From an uncultured Coriobacteriaceae bacterium (lineage in GTDB: Bacteria; Actinomycetota; Coriobacteriia; Coriobacteriales; UMGS124): a stretch of 15,130 bases of DNA. The notes below the pieces were generated by a model that did not search any database, was not told the origin of the DNA, and worked only from the letters and a program-made list of their open reading frames with translations. A program made the translations under genes and the position numbers. Positions 1 through 6,003 of this stretch are shown here, piece after piece. Position 1 is the first letter of the stretch. Each line of letters opens with the position of its first letter. The DNA is taken from positions 1-15,130 of the forward strand of contig UQBS01000064.1 of the NCBI GenBank assembly GCA_900539345.1, in the 5' to 3' direction.

Positions 1-32
1 ACCTTTCCAGGGCCGGAGGGCGGGAGACTCCC

Positions 33-50
33 ACGCGATTAAGTTCGCGT
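33..50 (-). terminator. Small hairpin downstream of mihF
   Basis: A perfect 6-bp inverted repeat (ACGCGA / TCGCGT, 6-nt loop) lies just after the mihF stop codon. There is no T-run on either side, so it may be only a weak terminator or a chance hairpin. A second tiny repeat (GGGA-GAC-TCCC) sits at 24-32. In many actinobacteria the gene after mihF is gmk, but nothing of it is visible in the 58 bases available. Confidence 0.2.
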
Positions 51-58
51 CATATCGT

Positions 59-373
59 CTAGTCCTCGAGGGCGGCCAAAAGCGCTTCGCGCTGGCGGAT
101 GCCCAGGCCCTGGACCCGGCGGGACTCGGCGATGCCGATGCGGTCCATGAGCTTGGCGGCCTTGGCCTCGCCGTAGCCGGGAACGGAGCAGATGAGGTCC
201 TTCACCTTCATACGGCGGGCGACATCGCCCTCCATGTCGAGAACCTCGGCGACGCTGACCTTGCCGGCCTTGATGTCGTCCTTGAGAGCCGCCCTCTCGG
301 TGCGGGCCTTCGCGGCCTTGGCGAGTGCCGCCGCGCGTTCTTCCTTCGTGAGCTCAGGTGTCGTGTTTGCCAT
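59..373 (-). CDS. mihF: Actinobacterial integration host factor (mIHF)
   Basis: A 104-residue basic nucleoid protein. It binds and bends DNA and takes part in chromosome organisation and site-specific recombination in actinobacteria. The second half carries the family's hallmark: a helix-turn-helix-like region SVPGYGEAKAAKLMDRIGI (about residues 63-81) followed by SRRVQGLGIRQREALL. The first half is a charged, Ala/Lys-rich helix. The start at 373 is chosen because a strong ribosome binding site (GGGGAGGAG) lies just upstream and the protein then begins MANTTPELTKEE, as expected. The frame stays open upstream to 838, but that extension crosses a likely promoter and does not resemble mIHF. It is shorter than the mycobacterial protein (about 190 residues in annotated form), as is usual outside mycobacteria. 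It is probably a core chromosomal gene marking the left edge of the accessory region. Confidence 0.92.
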   Translation of the reverse strand: MANTTPELTKEERAAALAKAAKARTERAALKDDIKAGKVSVAEVLDMEGDVARRMKVKDLICSVPGYGEAKAAKLMDRIGIAESRRVQGLGIRQREALLAALED

Positions 374-407
374 AGAGTCTCCTCCCCGTCGAAATCGCAG
401 TACTGGC

Positions 408-436
408 ATCATAGCGCGTTGCACGGTATGAAAAGG
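408..436 (-). promoter_or_regulatory. Candidate mihF promoter
   Basis: On the minus strand a good -10 box TATGAT (413 to 408) lies 35 bases upstream of the mihF start codon. The best -35 hexamers are weak: CTTTTC or CCTTTT, 16-17 bases further up. Transcription would start near 401, giving a short leader with the GGGGAGGAG ribosome binding site. It supports the mihF start chosen at 373. Confidence 0.45.
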
Positions 437-437
437 T

Positions 438-853
438 GAACTTTCCAACAAAATGCCTGCAATTGTGGGGGACGGCCTCTCTTTGATGACGGATTGTCCG
501 CAAAGAGCCGCAGGCGTTGCATCCAGGCCAAAGAACCGGTCCGGGTTCCCACCGCAAACCCCCAAAGCCAAAGTGGTGAACAGCCCTTCCAAGGAACCGA
601 CCAAACCGCCGTCCTCGATGGCCCCGCACTCGTCGATGCTGGTGCCCGTAGCAGTGTTTGCGCTGTCGACCATGGTCGAAAGGCTGACGTCAGCGCAGCC
701 CTGGGTTTTAGGCGTGAGGGGAGGGGGAGCCTCTGCGATGCAAGCACGTCGAAAGGCCTTCTGTGTTTTGGCGGCGGTCGCGGGGTGCCTTTGGGCGATT
801 GTGGGATATGCGAGATGATAAAAAATATGACATTCCACCAGCTAAACCACCAT
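438..853. other. Intergenic stretch without a recognisable gene
   Basis: About 0.4 kb between the mihF promoter and the ATPase fragment. The minus strand is open through all of it and in frame with mihF. The translation contains a fairly protein-like stretch (around TSIDECGAIEDGGLVGSLEG), but I cannot assign it to a family, and no start with a ribosome binding site is evident. Plus-strand frames of 121 and 144 codons also exist and look like by-products of base composition. It may be decayed coding sequence. Confidence 0.4.
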
Positions 854-880
854 TTGCGAAGCTTGCGAAAACATGCGAAA
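854..880 (+). repeat. Three short direct repeats of TGCGAA
   Basis: TGCGAA occurs at 855-860, 864-869 and 874-879, at steps of 9 and 10 bases (about one helical turn). It lies some 40 bases upstream of the ATPase fragment, where an operator or activator site would sit. Function unknown; three copies of a 6-mer could be chance. Confidence 0.3.
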
Positions 881-917
881 ATCACACCAGATTGCATTGC
901 TGTAGGGAGTGATTCGC

Positions 918-1175
918 GTGAGGCTTGAGAACCCGTTCACGCCGGGTTCCGGAAGCGCGCCGCCGTATCTTGCGGGTCGCAAGGGGCTGCTCGAGGACAT
1001 GCATCAGGCCTTTGAGCGAGGCAAGGGCGATCCAAACCTGTCGACCATCATCATCGGGCCTCGCGGTACGGGAAAGACGGCCCTTCTCTCCCGAATTGCG
1101 CAGCAACCAAAAGTGCCCGCATCCTGTTGCTGGATGCGGGGCACTGCTTGTTTCACTGGGTTTTCTACTGCCTAA
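918..1175 (+). pseudogene. Truncated P-loop ATPase (Orc1/Cdc6-like, AAA family), N-terminus only
   Basis: Starting at GTG 918, with AGGGAGTG as ribosome binding site, the first ~63 codons read like the N-terminus of the Orc1/Cdc6-like ATP-binding proteins common in actinobacteria. They show RLENPFTPGSGSAPPYLAGR, then the strand STIIIGPRGTGKTALL, whose GPRGTGKT is a complete Walker A motif. The match stops at RIAQQ (codon ending 1106). From 1109 the frame runs into the terminator hairpin of the neighbouring minus-strand gene and stops at 1173-1175. Full-length relatives are around 400 residues, with Walker B, sensor motifs and a winged helix, all missing here. It is therefore a gene truncated by deletion or by arrival of the module to its right. 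GTG 909 is an alternative start but has worse spacing. Confidence 0.75.
1109..1145 (-). terminator. Rho-independent terminator of flavoprotein gene 1
   Basis: A 13-bp stem (AGTGCCCGCATCC at 1112-1124 pairing with 1132-1145, one bulged base, 7-nt loop). Read on the minus strand it ends in TTTT and lies 45 bases past the stop codon of the flavoprotein gene. The truncated plus-strand ATPase runs into it, so it also marks the break point of that gene. Confidence 0.8.
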
Positions 1176-1189
1176 CGGCTGTTCAGGAC

Positions 1190-2830
1190 TTACCCCTGCA
1201 CGTCCTTGCCCAAGTAGCGGGCGCCGTTCTTGGCGGCAAGACGGCCGGAGTTGATGGCCCAGCTTGCCTGGGAGCCGGCGGCAATGCCCACGTCGTAGGT
1301 GTCGCCGTACAGGCCGCCCGCGTCAGAGCCGCCGGCGTAGAGGCCGGGGATGACCTGGTCGTTCTCGTCGAGAACCTCGGTCTTGGGCGTCACCTTGATG
1401 CCACCGACGGTGGTGAAGTAGCCGTTGAACACCTCGAAGGCGTAGAACGGGCCCTCCTCCAGGGCGTTCAGGTACTCGGCAGGCTTGGCGAAACGGGCAT
1501 CGGCGCCATCGGCGCAATAGCCGTTGTAGGTGTCCACCGTCTCCTGGAGCTTCTCGGCATCGAGACCGGCTGCCTCGGCCAGCTCGGCGATGGTGTCAGC
1601 CTTGAAGATGTAGGGAGCACTGTCCTCACTGGCCATGGCGTCCTCGAGCTGTTCGGGGAGCTTGGAGAGCGGCGTGCCGATGTTCACGTAGACGCCCACG
1701 CCCACGTCGGGGCCTTCCTGGGCGTAGCGGTCGAGCAGCGCTTGGTTGCAGATGGTAAGCGTGCGCTTCTGGTTGTGCACGGCGTTGCCTGCGTAGGCGA
1801 AGTTCTTGAGGAACATGTTCTCGTTGACGAAGCGCTCGGCGTCCTGGTTCACCCACAGGTGAGGTTGCATGGACGTGGCGGCCTGGATCTCGGAGCCGTA
1901 GGAGGTGCCGGGAAGGATGGGGCCGTAGAACATGACGGTACCAGCCTGCGCTGCCAGCTTGCCACCTGCGGCGCGCATGAGCTTGAGGCCGTCGGCATCG
2001 CGGCCGGCCATGCCGGAGGGAGTGATGCGGGTGGGGTCGGCACCGTTCAGGTCGCGGATGACGTCGCCGTTGTTGGAGTAACCGCCCGTGCCCACAATGA
2101 CGACGGGGGCGTTGACCTGCACCACGGTACCGTCCTTGCGCACGGCCAGGACGCCGGAGGCCTTGCCGTCCTCCATGATGAGCTTCTTGCCAGCGCATTC
2201 GAGCTCGACCTGGATGCCGAGGGAGTCGGCGGCCTCGCTGAAGGACTTCATAAACGTGACGCCCGTGCCCTCGGCACCGTTGCCCTCATAGACGTGCCAG
2301 CAGTTGTGGGAGTCACCCAGGGACTGCACGTGGTCGAACACGACGCCCAGCTGCTCGAGCCAGTCGACCGTCTCGGCCGTGCGGGTGAAGAACTCCTCGT
2401 AGAGCTGGGGGTCCGGGATCCAGTGGTGGTAATCGAGGCACTCGATGATGACCTCGTCGGCCGTGAAGGTTTCACCGGCCTCGTCCTGCCAGTGTGACCC
2501 GACGGCGAACAGGCCCTCGGTGCCGATGAACGAGCCGCCGACCATGGCCTGCTTCTCGAGAACGACGGCCTTGAGGCCAAGCTGGGTAGCCTGGATAGCT
2601 GCGGCCAGGCCGGTTCCACCGGCACCGAGCACGCACACGTCGGCGTCGATGGTCTCCGTGGGCTCGCCAGGCTCCTCGATGGCCCAGGCGTCGACCTTGG
2701 CTGCCTCATCAGCGCGCGCGGGCGTGGTTGTGCTCAGGGCTGCGCTTGCGGCGCCGACCATGGCTGCCGAAGCGGCGCCGGCCACGAACATCCTGCGCGA
2801 CACCTGGCTTGCGACGTTGTTTCCGTACAT
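1190..2830 (-). CDS. Tat-exported FAD-dependent reductase (fumarate/urocanate reductase-like), module 1
   Basis: A 546-residue flavoprotein of the FAD-binding_2 family (fumarate reductase, urocanate reductase, 3-ketosteroid dehydrogenase relatives). It has a twin-arginine signal (SRRMFVAG, residues 11-18, Ala-rich core, likely cleavage after ARA at residue 40). A dinucleotide-binding motif GAGGTGLAAAI follows at 69-79, with the ribose-binding Glu at 92. The C-terminal FAD segment reads IPGLYAGGSDAGGLYGD. No heme-binding CxxCH and no FMN-binding domain are present, so electrons must come from a separate exported donor. The loops that carry the His and Arg binding the fumarate carboxylate in classical enzymes read YFTTVGG and YGDTYDVGIAAGSQ here, with neither residue. 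I infer a different, unknown electron acceptor. The start is set by the AAGGGGG ribosome binding site. It is divergent from the LysR gene at 3066, which probably controls it. Confidence 0.88.
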   Translation of the reverse strand: MYGNNVASQVSRRMFVAGAASAAMVGAASAALSTTTPARADEAAKVDAWAIEEPGEPTETIDADVCVLGAGGTGLAAAIQATQLGLKAVVLEKQAMVGGSFIGTEGLFAVGSHWQDEAGETFTADEVIIECLDYHHWIPDPQLYEEFFTRTAETVDWLEQLGVVFDHVQSLGDSHNCWHVYEGNGAEGTGVTFMKSFSEAADSLGIQVELECAGKKLIMEDGKASGVLAVRKDGTVVQVNAPVVIVGTGGYSNNGDVIRDLNGADPTRITPSGMAGRDADGLKLMRAAGGKLAAQAGTVMFYGPILPGTSYGSEIQAATSMQPHLWVNQDAERFVNENMFLKNFAYAGNAVHNQKRTLTICNQALLDRYAQEGPDVGVGVYVNIGTPLSKLPEQLEDAMASEDSAPYIFKADTIAELAEAAGLDAEKLQETVDTYNGYCADGADARFAKPAEYLNALEEGPFYAFEVFNGYFTTVGGIKVTPKTEVLDENDQVIPGLYAGGSDAGGLYGDTYDVGIAAGSQASWAINSGRLAAKNGARYLGKDVQG

Positions 2831-2912
2831 GGGAACCCCCTTGGATTCGTTGGGGACGGTCGTGAGACCGCCAGCCTCTCTGTGATGTCGACCTGTCTAG
2901 GTGACGCCATGC

Positions 2913-2918
2913 ACAATA
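2913..2918 (-). promoter_or_regulatory. Possible -10 box of flavoprotein gene 1
   Basis: TATTGT on the minus strand, 83 bases upstream of the start codon, with no good -35 at standard spacing. That would suit a promoter needing an activator such as the divergent LysR protein, whose presumed site lies 35-60 bases further upstream. Confidence 0.3.
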
Positions 2919-2952
2919 CAGGCAGGCTTGCGATTTGGGGGCCAAGGGAGGC

Positions 2953-2976
2953 CAACCGATGGTTGCCGACTGGCAA
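2953..2976. promoter_or_regulatory. Candidate LysR operator: two overlapping dyads
   Basis: In the divergent region between flavoprotein 1 and lysR 1, the perfect dyad CAACC-GAT-GGTTG (2953-2965) overlaps a second one, TTGCC-GACT-GGCAA (2963-2976). A pair of outer arms (GCTTGC near 2926, GCAAGC near 2973) surrounds them. The core CAACC-N3-GGTTG recurs in the other LysR/flavoprotein divergent region at 11905-11915. The spacing is not the textbook T-N11-A. Confidence 0.5.
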
Positions 2977-3008
2977 GCGTTTGTTAAATGGGCAGGTCAG
3001 AAAGTGTT

Positions 3009-3037
3009 TTGCGCAATGCGTGACTCGTGCGTACAAT
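3009..3037 (+). promoter_or_regulatory. Promoter of lysR 1
   Basis: TTGCGC (3009-3014), 17 bases, TACAAT (3032-3037): a good sigma-70-type promoter. Transcription would start near 3044, 22 bases before the chosen start codon. This rules out the longer reading frame starting at 3027, which would begin inside the promoter. Confidence 0.65.
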
Positions 3038-3065
3038 GGCTGTTGCTGTCGGAAGGGGGCCGGCT

Positions 3066-3983
3066 ATGAACCTGGCACAGCTCGAATACTTCGAGGCCGT
3101 ATATGCGAGGCGTTCGTACGCCACTGCGGCAAAAGATATCCCGATGTCCCATCAAGGCCTGCTTAAGTCCATGGTCGCCTTGCAGGGCGAGCTGGGCGTC
3201 CCGCTGTTCTGCACTGCGGAAGGGTCGAGCACGGTGACCCCTACGTCCTATGCAGAGGCGTTCCATGCTTTTGCGGTCGACGTGCGGGCCAGGCAATCGG
3301 CGCTTGAGACTGAGTTCGAGCGTATATCCCGTGCGGGGAACACCATCCGCTTGGGGGCCTCGACGGGTGTTCTGGGGATGTTGGGCATCAGTTTCCTGGG
3401 AACGTTTAGGGAGGGGAACCCACAGGTCGATGTCATCGAGGAAGAAGTCGCCGACCTGCGTTGCGATGCAGGTCTCGCCAATGGGGAGTTTGACCTGGCG
3501 CTGACGGTGCTTCCTTACGACGGAGCCTTTGAGACGCGGCCCCTATACGAGATGGACCGATATGTGTGGGTGCCGCGCACGGATCGCCTGGCAAAGGCCG
3601 AGTGCGTTCGCATTGAGGACCTGGCAGGCCGCCATGTGGGTGTGATGGGGCCGACGTTCAAGAACTACGGGGGCCTTCTCGACCTTGCTTCCGCCCACGG
3701 TGTGGAGTTCGCCTCCGTGGACACCGCCTCCGAGATGCTCTGGCTCAGCCGATACGCGCACAATGCAGGTTGCGTGGCCTTTTCCGCCAAGCACGTGGCG
3801 AGCTTGTTCGACCAGGACAGCCAGATTGTGGCACGTCGCTTCGAGGGGCTGCCCTGGGGTTTTGGCATCTCGTGGTGCAAAGGTCGTGCGCTGTCTGAGC
3901 AGGAAGAAGCCCTGGTCGCGCACTGCACGTCGTACGCCCGACGCCTCGCGGGTCGCGGAGTCGAGGGGTTCGTCGCGGGGTAG
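3066..3983 (+). CDS. LysR-family transcriptional regulator, module 1
   Basis: A 305-residue LysR-type regulator. The N-terminal winged helix-turn-helix runs over about residues 1-60 (MNLAQLEYFEAVYARRSYAT, then AAKDIPMSHQGLLKSMVALQ and ELGVPLF). The rest is the two-lobed effector-binding domain, starting around NTIRLGASTGVLG. Length is normal for the family. The start at 3066 has an upstream GGAAGGGGGC ribosome binding site. It sits head-to-head with the exported flavoprotein gene, the usual layout for a LysR protein controlling its neighbour in response to that enzyme's substrate. The 12-base leader GAAGGGGGCCGG also precedes the second LysR gene (11968), which suggests that the two modules derive from one ancestor. 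The effector is unknown. Confidence 0.9.
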   Translation: MNLAQLEYFEAVYARRSYATAAKDIPMSHQGLLKSMVALQGELGVPLFCTAEGSSTVTPTSYAEAFHAFAVDVRARQSALETEFERISRAGNTIRLGASTGVLGMLGISFLGTFREGNPQVDVIEEEVADLRCDAGLANGEFDLALTVLPYDGAFETRPLYEMDRYVWVPRTDRLAKAECVRIEDLAGRHVGVMGPTFKNYGGLLDLASAHGVEFASVDTASEMLWLSRYAHNAGCVAFSAKHVASLFDQDSQIVARRFEGLPWGFGISWCKGRALSEQEEALVAHCTSYARRLAGRGVEGFVAG

Positions 3984-3987
3984 GGGG

Positions 3988-4116
3988 GTGTCCGGCTACC
4001 TGACCATCAGGGGATATGAGGAGCGCGGACGCCGCCGTTCCTACACCCTGGGCTTTTCCAACCACGAGGTGGAGGATGGGTTCAATGTCTGGCAACGTTG
4101 TGATTGCCGAGCTTAA
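3988..4116 (+). pseudogene. Remnant of an AAA-ATPase-like / PD-(D/E)XK protein
   Basis: Immediately after the lysR stop, another frame reads VSGYLTIRGYEERGRRR, then SYTLGFSNHEVEDGFNV, and ends at TAA 4114-4116. This matches the conserved segment (roughly SGYLTIKGYD...YTLGFPNxEVxxGF) in the middle of the AAA-ATPase_like/DUF1703 nuclease-ATPase proteins common in gut bacteria, as I remember that family. Only ~35 codons survive, with no start, P-loop or nuclease motif. It is debris from a lost gene of a different family from the fragment at 918, although on the same strand. Confidence 0.55.
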
Positions 4117-4227
4117 GGCTGTGGCTGGCGTATAAGGCCGCACCTGACCCGCGCAACCGATAGGGCCACCGCGCGTTATGGTGACGCTGCGACGGCCCCA
4201 TTGATTTTGGATGTGAGCAGGCGAATC

Positions 4228-4249
4228 TAGCCGGCTCGTTAGCTGGCTA
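4228..4249 (+). terminator. Hairpin between lysR 1 and the luxR pseudogene
   Basis: TAGCCGGCT and AGCTGGCTA form a 9-bp stem (one G-T pair) around CGTT, followed on the plus strand by TATATCTCT. It could end lysR 1 transcription. The rest of 4117-4319 holds no gene I can see. Another inverted repeat, CCACGG / CCGTGG at 4270-4290, lies 30 bases past the luxR stop and could be that gene's terminator, but it lacks a T-run. Confidence 0.4.
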
Positions 4250-4319
4250 TATCTCTGCGAGCGCTTTGCCCACGGGCATGCCTGCCGTGGCGCAACGGCC
4301 GGTGCATCCTACAGGCAGC

Positions 4320-5811
4320 TTATGCCAATGGCGGCCTGGCAGAGAGCTCTTCTTTTGGCGTTCCTGCCTGTGCCATGCATTGAATCATCAAGTCTTTTGC
4401 CGAATGGACTCCGACTTTGTTGTAAATGCTTCCGATGTATTCCTTCACGGTCCAGCTGCTGAGTGCGAGCTTATCGGCGATCTGTGCTCGCGTAAGCCCA
4501 AGCAGTAGCAGGCGCAGGGCCATCGGTCTCACGGGGAGTGAGGCCATATCTCGCGGCGGTCTCAAGGCATACCCTCGATGAACGTTCGTCGTATCTTTCA
4601 TTTTCAAGCAAGACTTTTGCGGTGAACGTCGCCGCCGTACTGCTTAATGAGGGTAGGGCTGGGATGACCGCAACGACGCTTGTAATTGCAATGCCCATCA
4701 TGAACTGCCAGAGAAACCCATTTCCACTGGCATTTACTATTGAGGCTAAGCCCATGTCAGAACAAACGCAGACTATATAGATGGCGTAGTTTGCAGGCAT
4801 TACGTCTGACATTGCCAAGTTCTTCTCATGACATATTTCCACCGAAAGTAACGTTATGGCAACGCCTTGGATGATTACAACTGCTTGGCATAGGGCGGCA
4901 AGAATGCCTGGCGCAAAGCCCTGAAGGACTGGAGCAAAAGCAAATACTATGCCAGCGATTACGAGGGCGATTCTGATAAGAAGCCCGAAACGCAAGGTGG
5001 CGCCTTTGCTCGCCAGAAGGGACAAAGCAGTGAGGCCCGCACAGGTACAAAGGACGGTAAGAACCAGTGCCCAAGAAAATGATCCGGATTGGTATCCGCC
5101 TAAAAAATAAGCCATCCCATTTGCGAGGCTTGTGGCAATGCCGAAGCTTGAGACGAGACTGACAATATAGACCGAGAGACGATAGGGCCTTGCCCCGTGA
5201 CGGTTATGGTCTTCGGGGATCGCAGGGGTGTCCTTGCGTGCTCGATGAAATGCCAGCTGAACGGCAGAGGCAACCAAGGTGCCGCCGATCAAAAGGGCAG
5301 TTTGGGACAATGCCGTCTGCGCCTGGGCCGCAAAACACATCGGTATGTAGCTGAGTAGCGTACCGACGGAAATCGCAAGCATGCTGATTCCTGGCCCGTG
5401 CTGATGATAGAGGGACAGGAATGATTTGAACCATGCCAGAAGTGGGATGGATGATGCCAGGCCGGTTGCGAAGGAAAGAAGGTACGACGCTTCTACCGAT
5501 GAATCAAACAGGAGTCCGAGAAGTGCGAATAAAGCGATGGACGCATAGCTCAAGGCAATGCCAGCCGGCCCGGTGATATGGACTCCATGCCTATGGAGTG
5601 CCCTGATGGCGAGACAGCCAATGCCGGTTGCGCAAACAAGCAGCAGGAAACAGAGCCATGTCTCGTTGGCATTGAGGCCAATTTGGGCAAGGAATGCTCT
5701 GCGGACGATGCCGTTATAGCAGCAAGCGTGATAGGCGCCATATCCAATGCCCAAGATGGCAATAGCCAGCGCATCCGGGCGCTGCGCCGTTTTGGTTGTA
5801 CAGCAGTACAT
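4320..5811 (-). pseudogene. 12-TM LuxR-type membrane regulator, frameshifted in the HTH domain
   Basis: The gene starts at 5811 behind a strong AAGGAGGAGG site and encodes about 12 hydrophobic helices (for example LAIAILGIGYGAYHACCY, GIVFAFAPVLQGFAPG), an MFS-like sensor found in Coriobacteriia. A C-terminal LuxR helix-turn-helix follows. The reading frame shifts inside that domain. One frame gives ARYGLTPRETD and then nonsense to a stop at 4471. The next frame continues ALRLLLLGLTRAQIADKLAL and SSWTVKEYIGSIYNKVGVHS to the stop at 4320. Removing one C from the GGCC at 4518-4521 restores LTPRET-DALRLLLLG with normal spacing and a 496-residue protein. As read, the product is 446 residues with no working DNA-binding domain. 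It is either a real loss or a sequencing error. Divergent from the Fe-S protein gene at 6004, its likely target. Base composition is visibly more AT-rich than the neighbours. Confidence 0.85.
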
Positions 5812-5837
5812 GCCTCCTCCTTCTCCCGTCTGGCATT

Positions 5838-5867
5838 TTAATCGTTTATCTGCCTTTTTGCTATCAA
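5838..5867 (-). promoter_or_regulatory. Candidate promoter of the luxR pseudogene
   Basis: Minus strand: TTGATA (5867 to 5862), 18 bases, GATTAA (5843 to 5838), 27 bases upstream of the start codon. An alternative -10, TTAAAA (5841 to 5836), has a 20-base spacer. The 192-bp divergent region shows no clear LuxR dyad and no strong plus-strand promoter, so the Fe-S gene may depend on activation. Confidence 0.4.
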
Positions 5868-6003
5868 CCCCCCAAGTGGGCGGTGTCAATTTCCAATGCG
5901 CTGGGGGGAGGACGCGGATGGCTCGATTGGCGTCAAATAGCATCCGGAGGCGCAGTGAGGCCTGGGAGACGTCGCTGTGCAAAGGGAGAGAAAGGATTTC
6001 GAA

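Noticed and set aside
1127..2497. 456-codon open frame on the plus strand
   Set aside because: Antisense shadow of the flavoprotein 1 gene; its Val/Gly/Ala/His-rich translation has no family resemblance and it overlaps a terminator.
918..4116. The two ATPase pieces as halves of one gene split by insertion of module 1
   Set aside because: They match different ATPase families (Orc1/Cdc6-like versus AAA-ATPase_like/DUF1703), so one interrupted gene is unlikely.
4320..4607. Separate 95-residue HTH-only protein starting at 4607
   Set aside because: No ribosome binding site at 4607, and the upstream frame joins it by a one-base change with exact LuxR-family spacing, so a frameshifted single gene explains it better.
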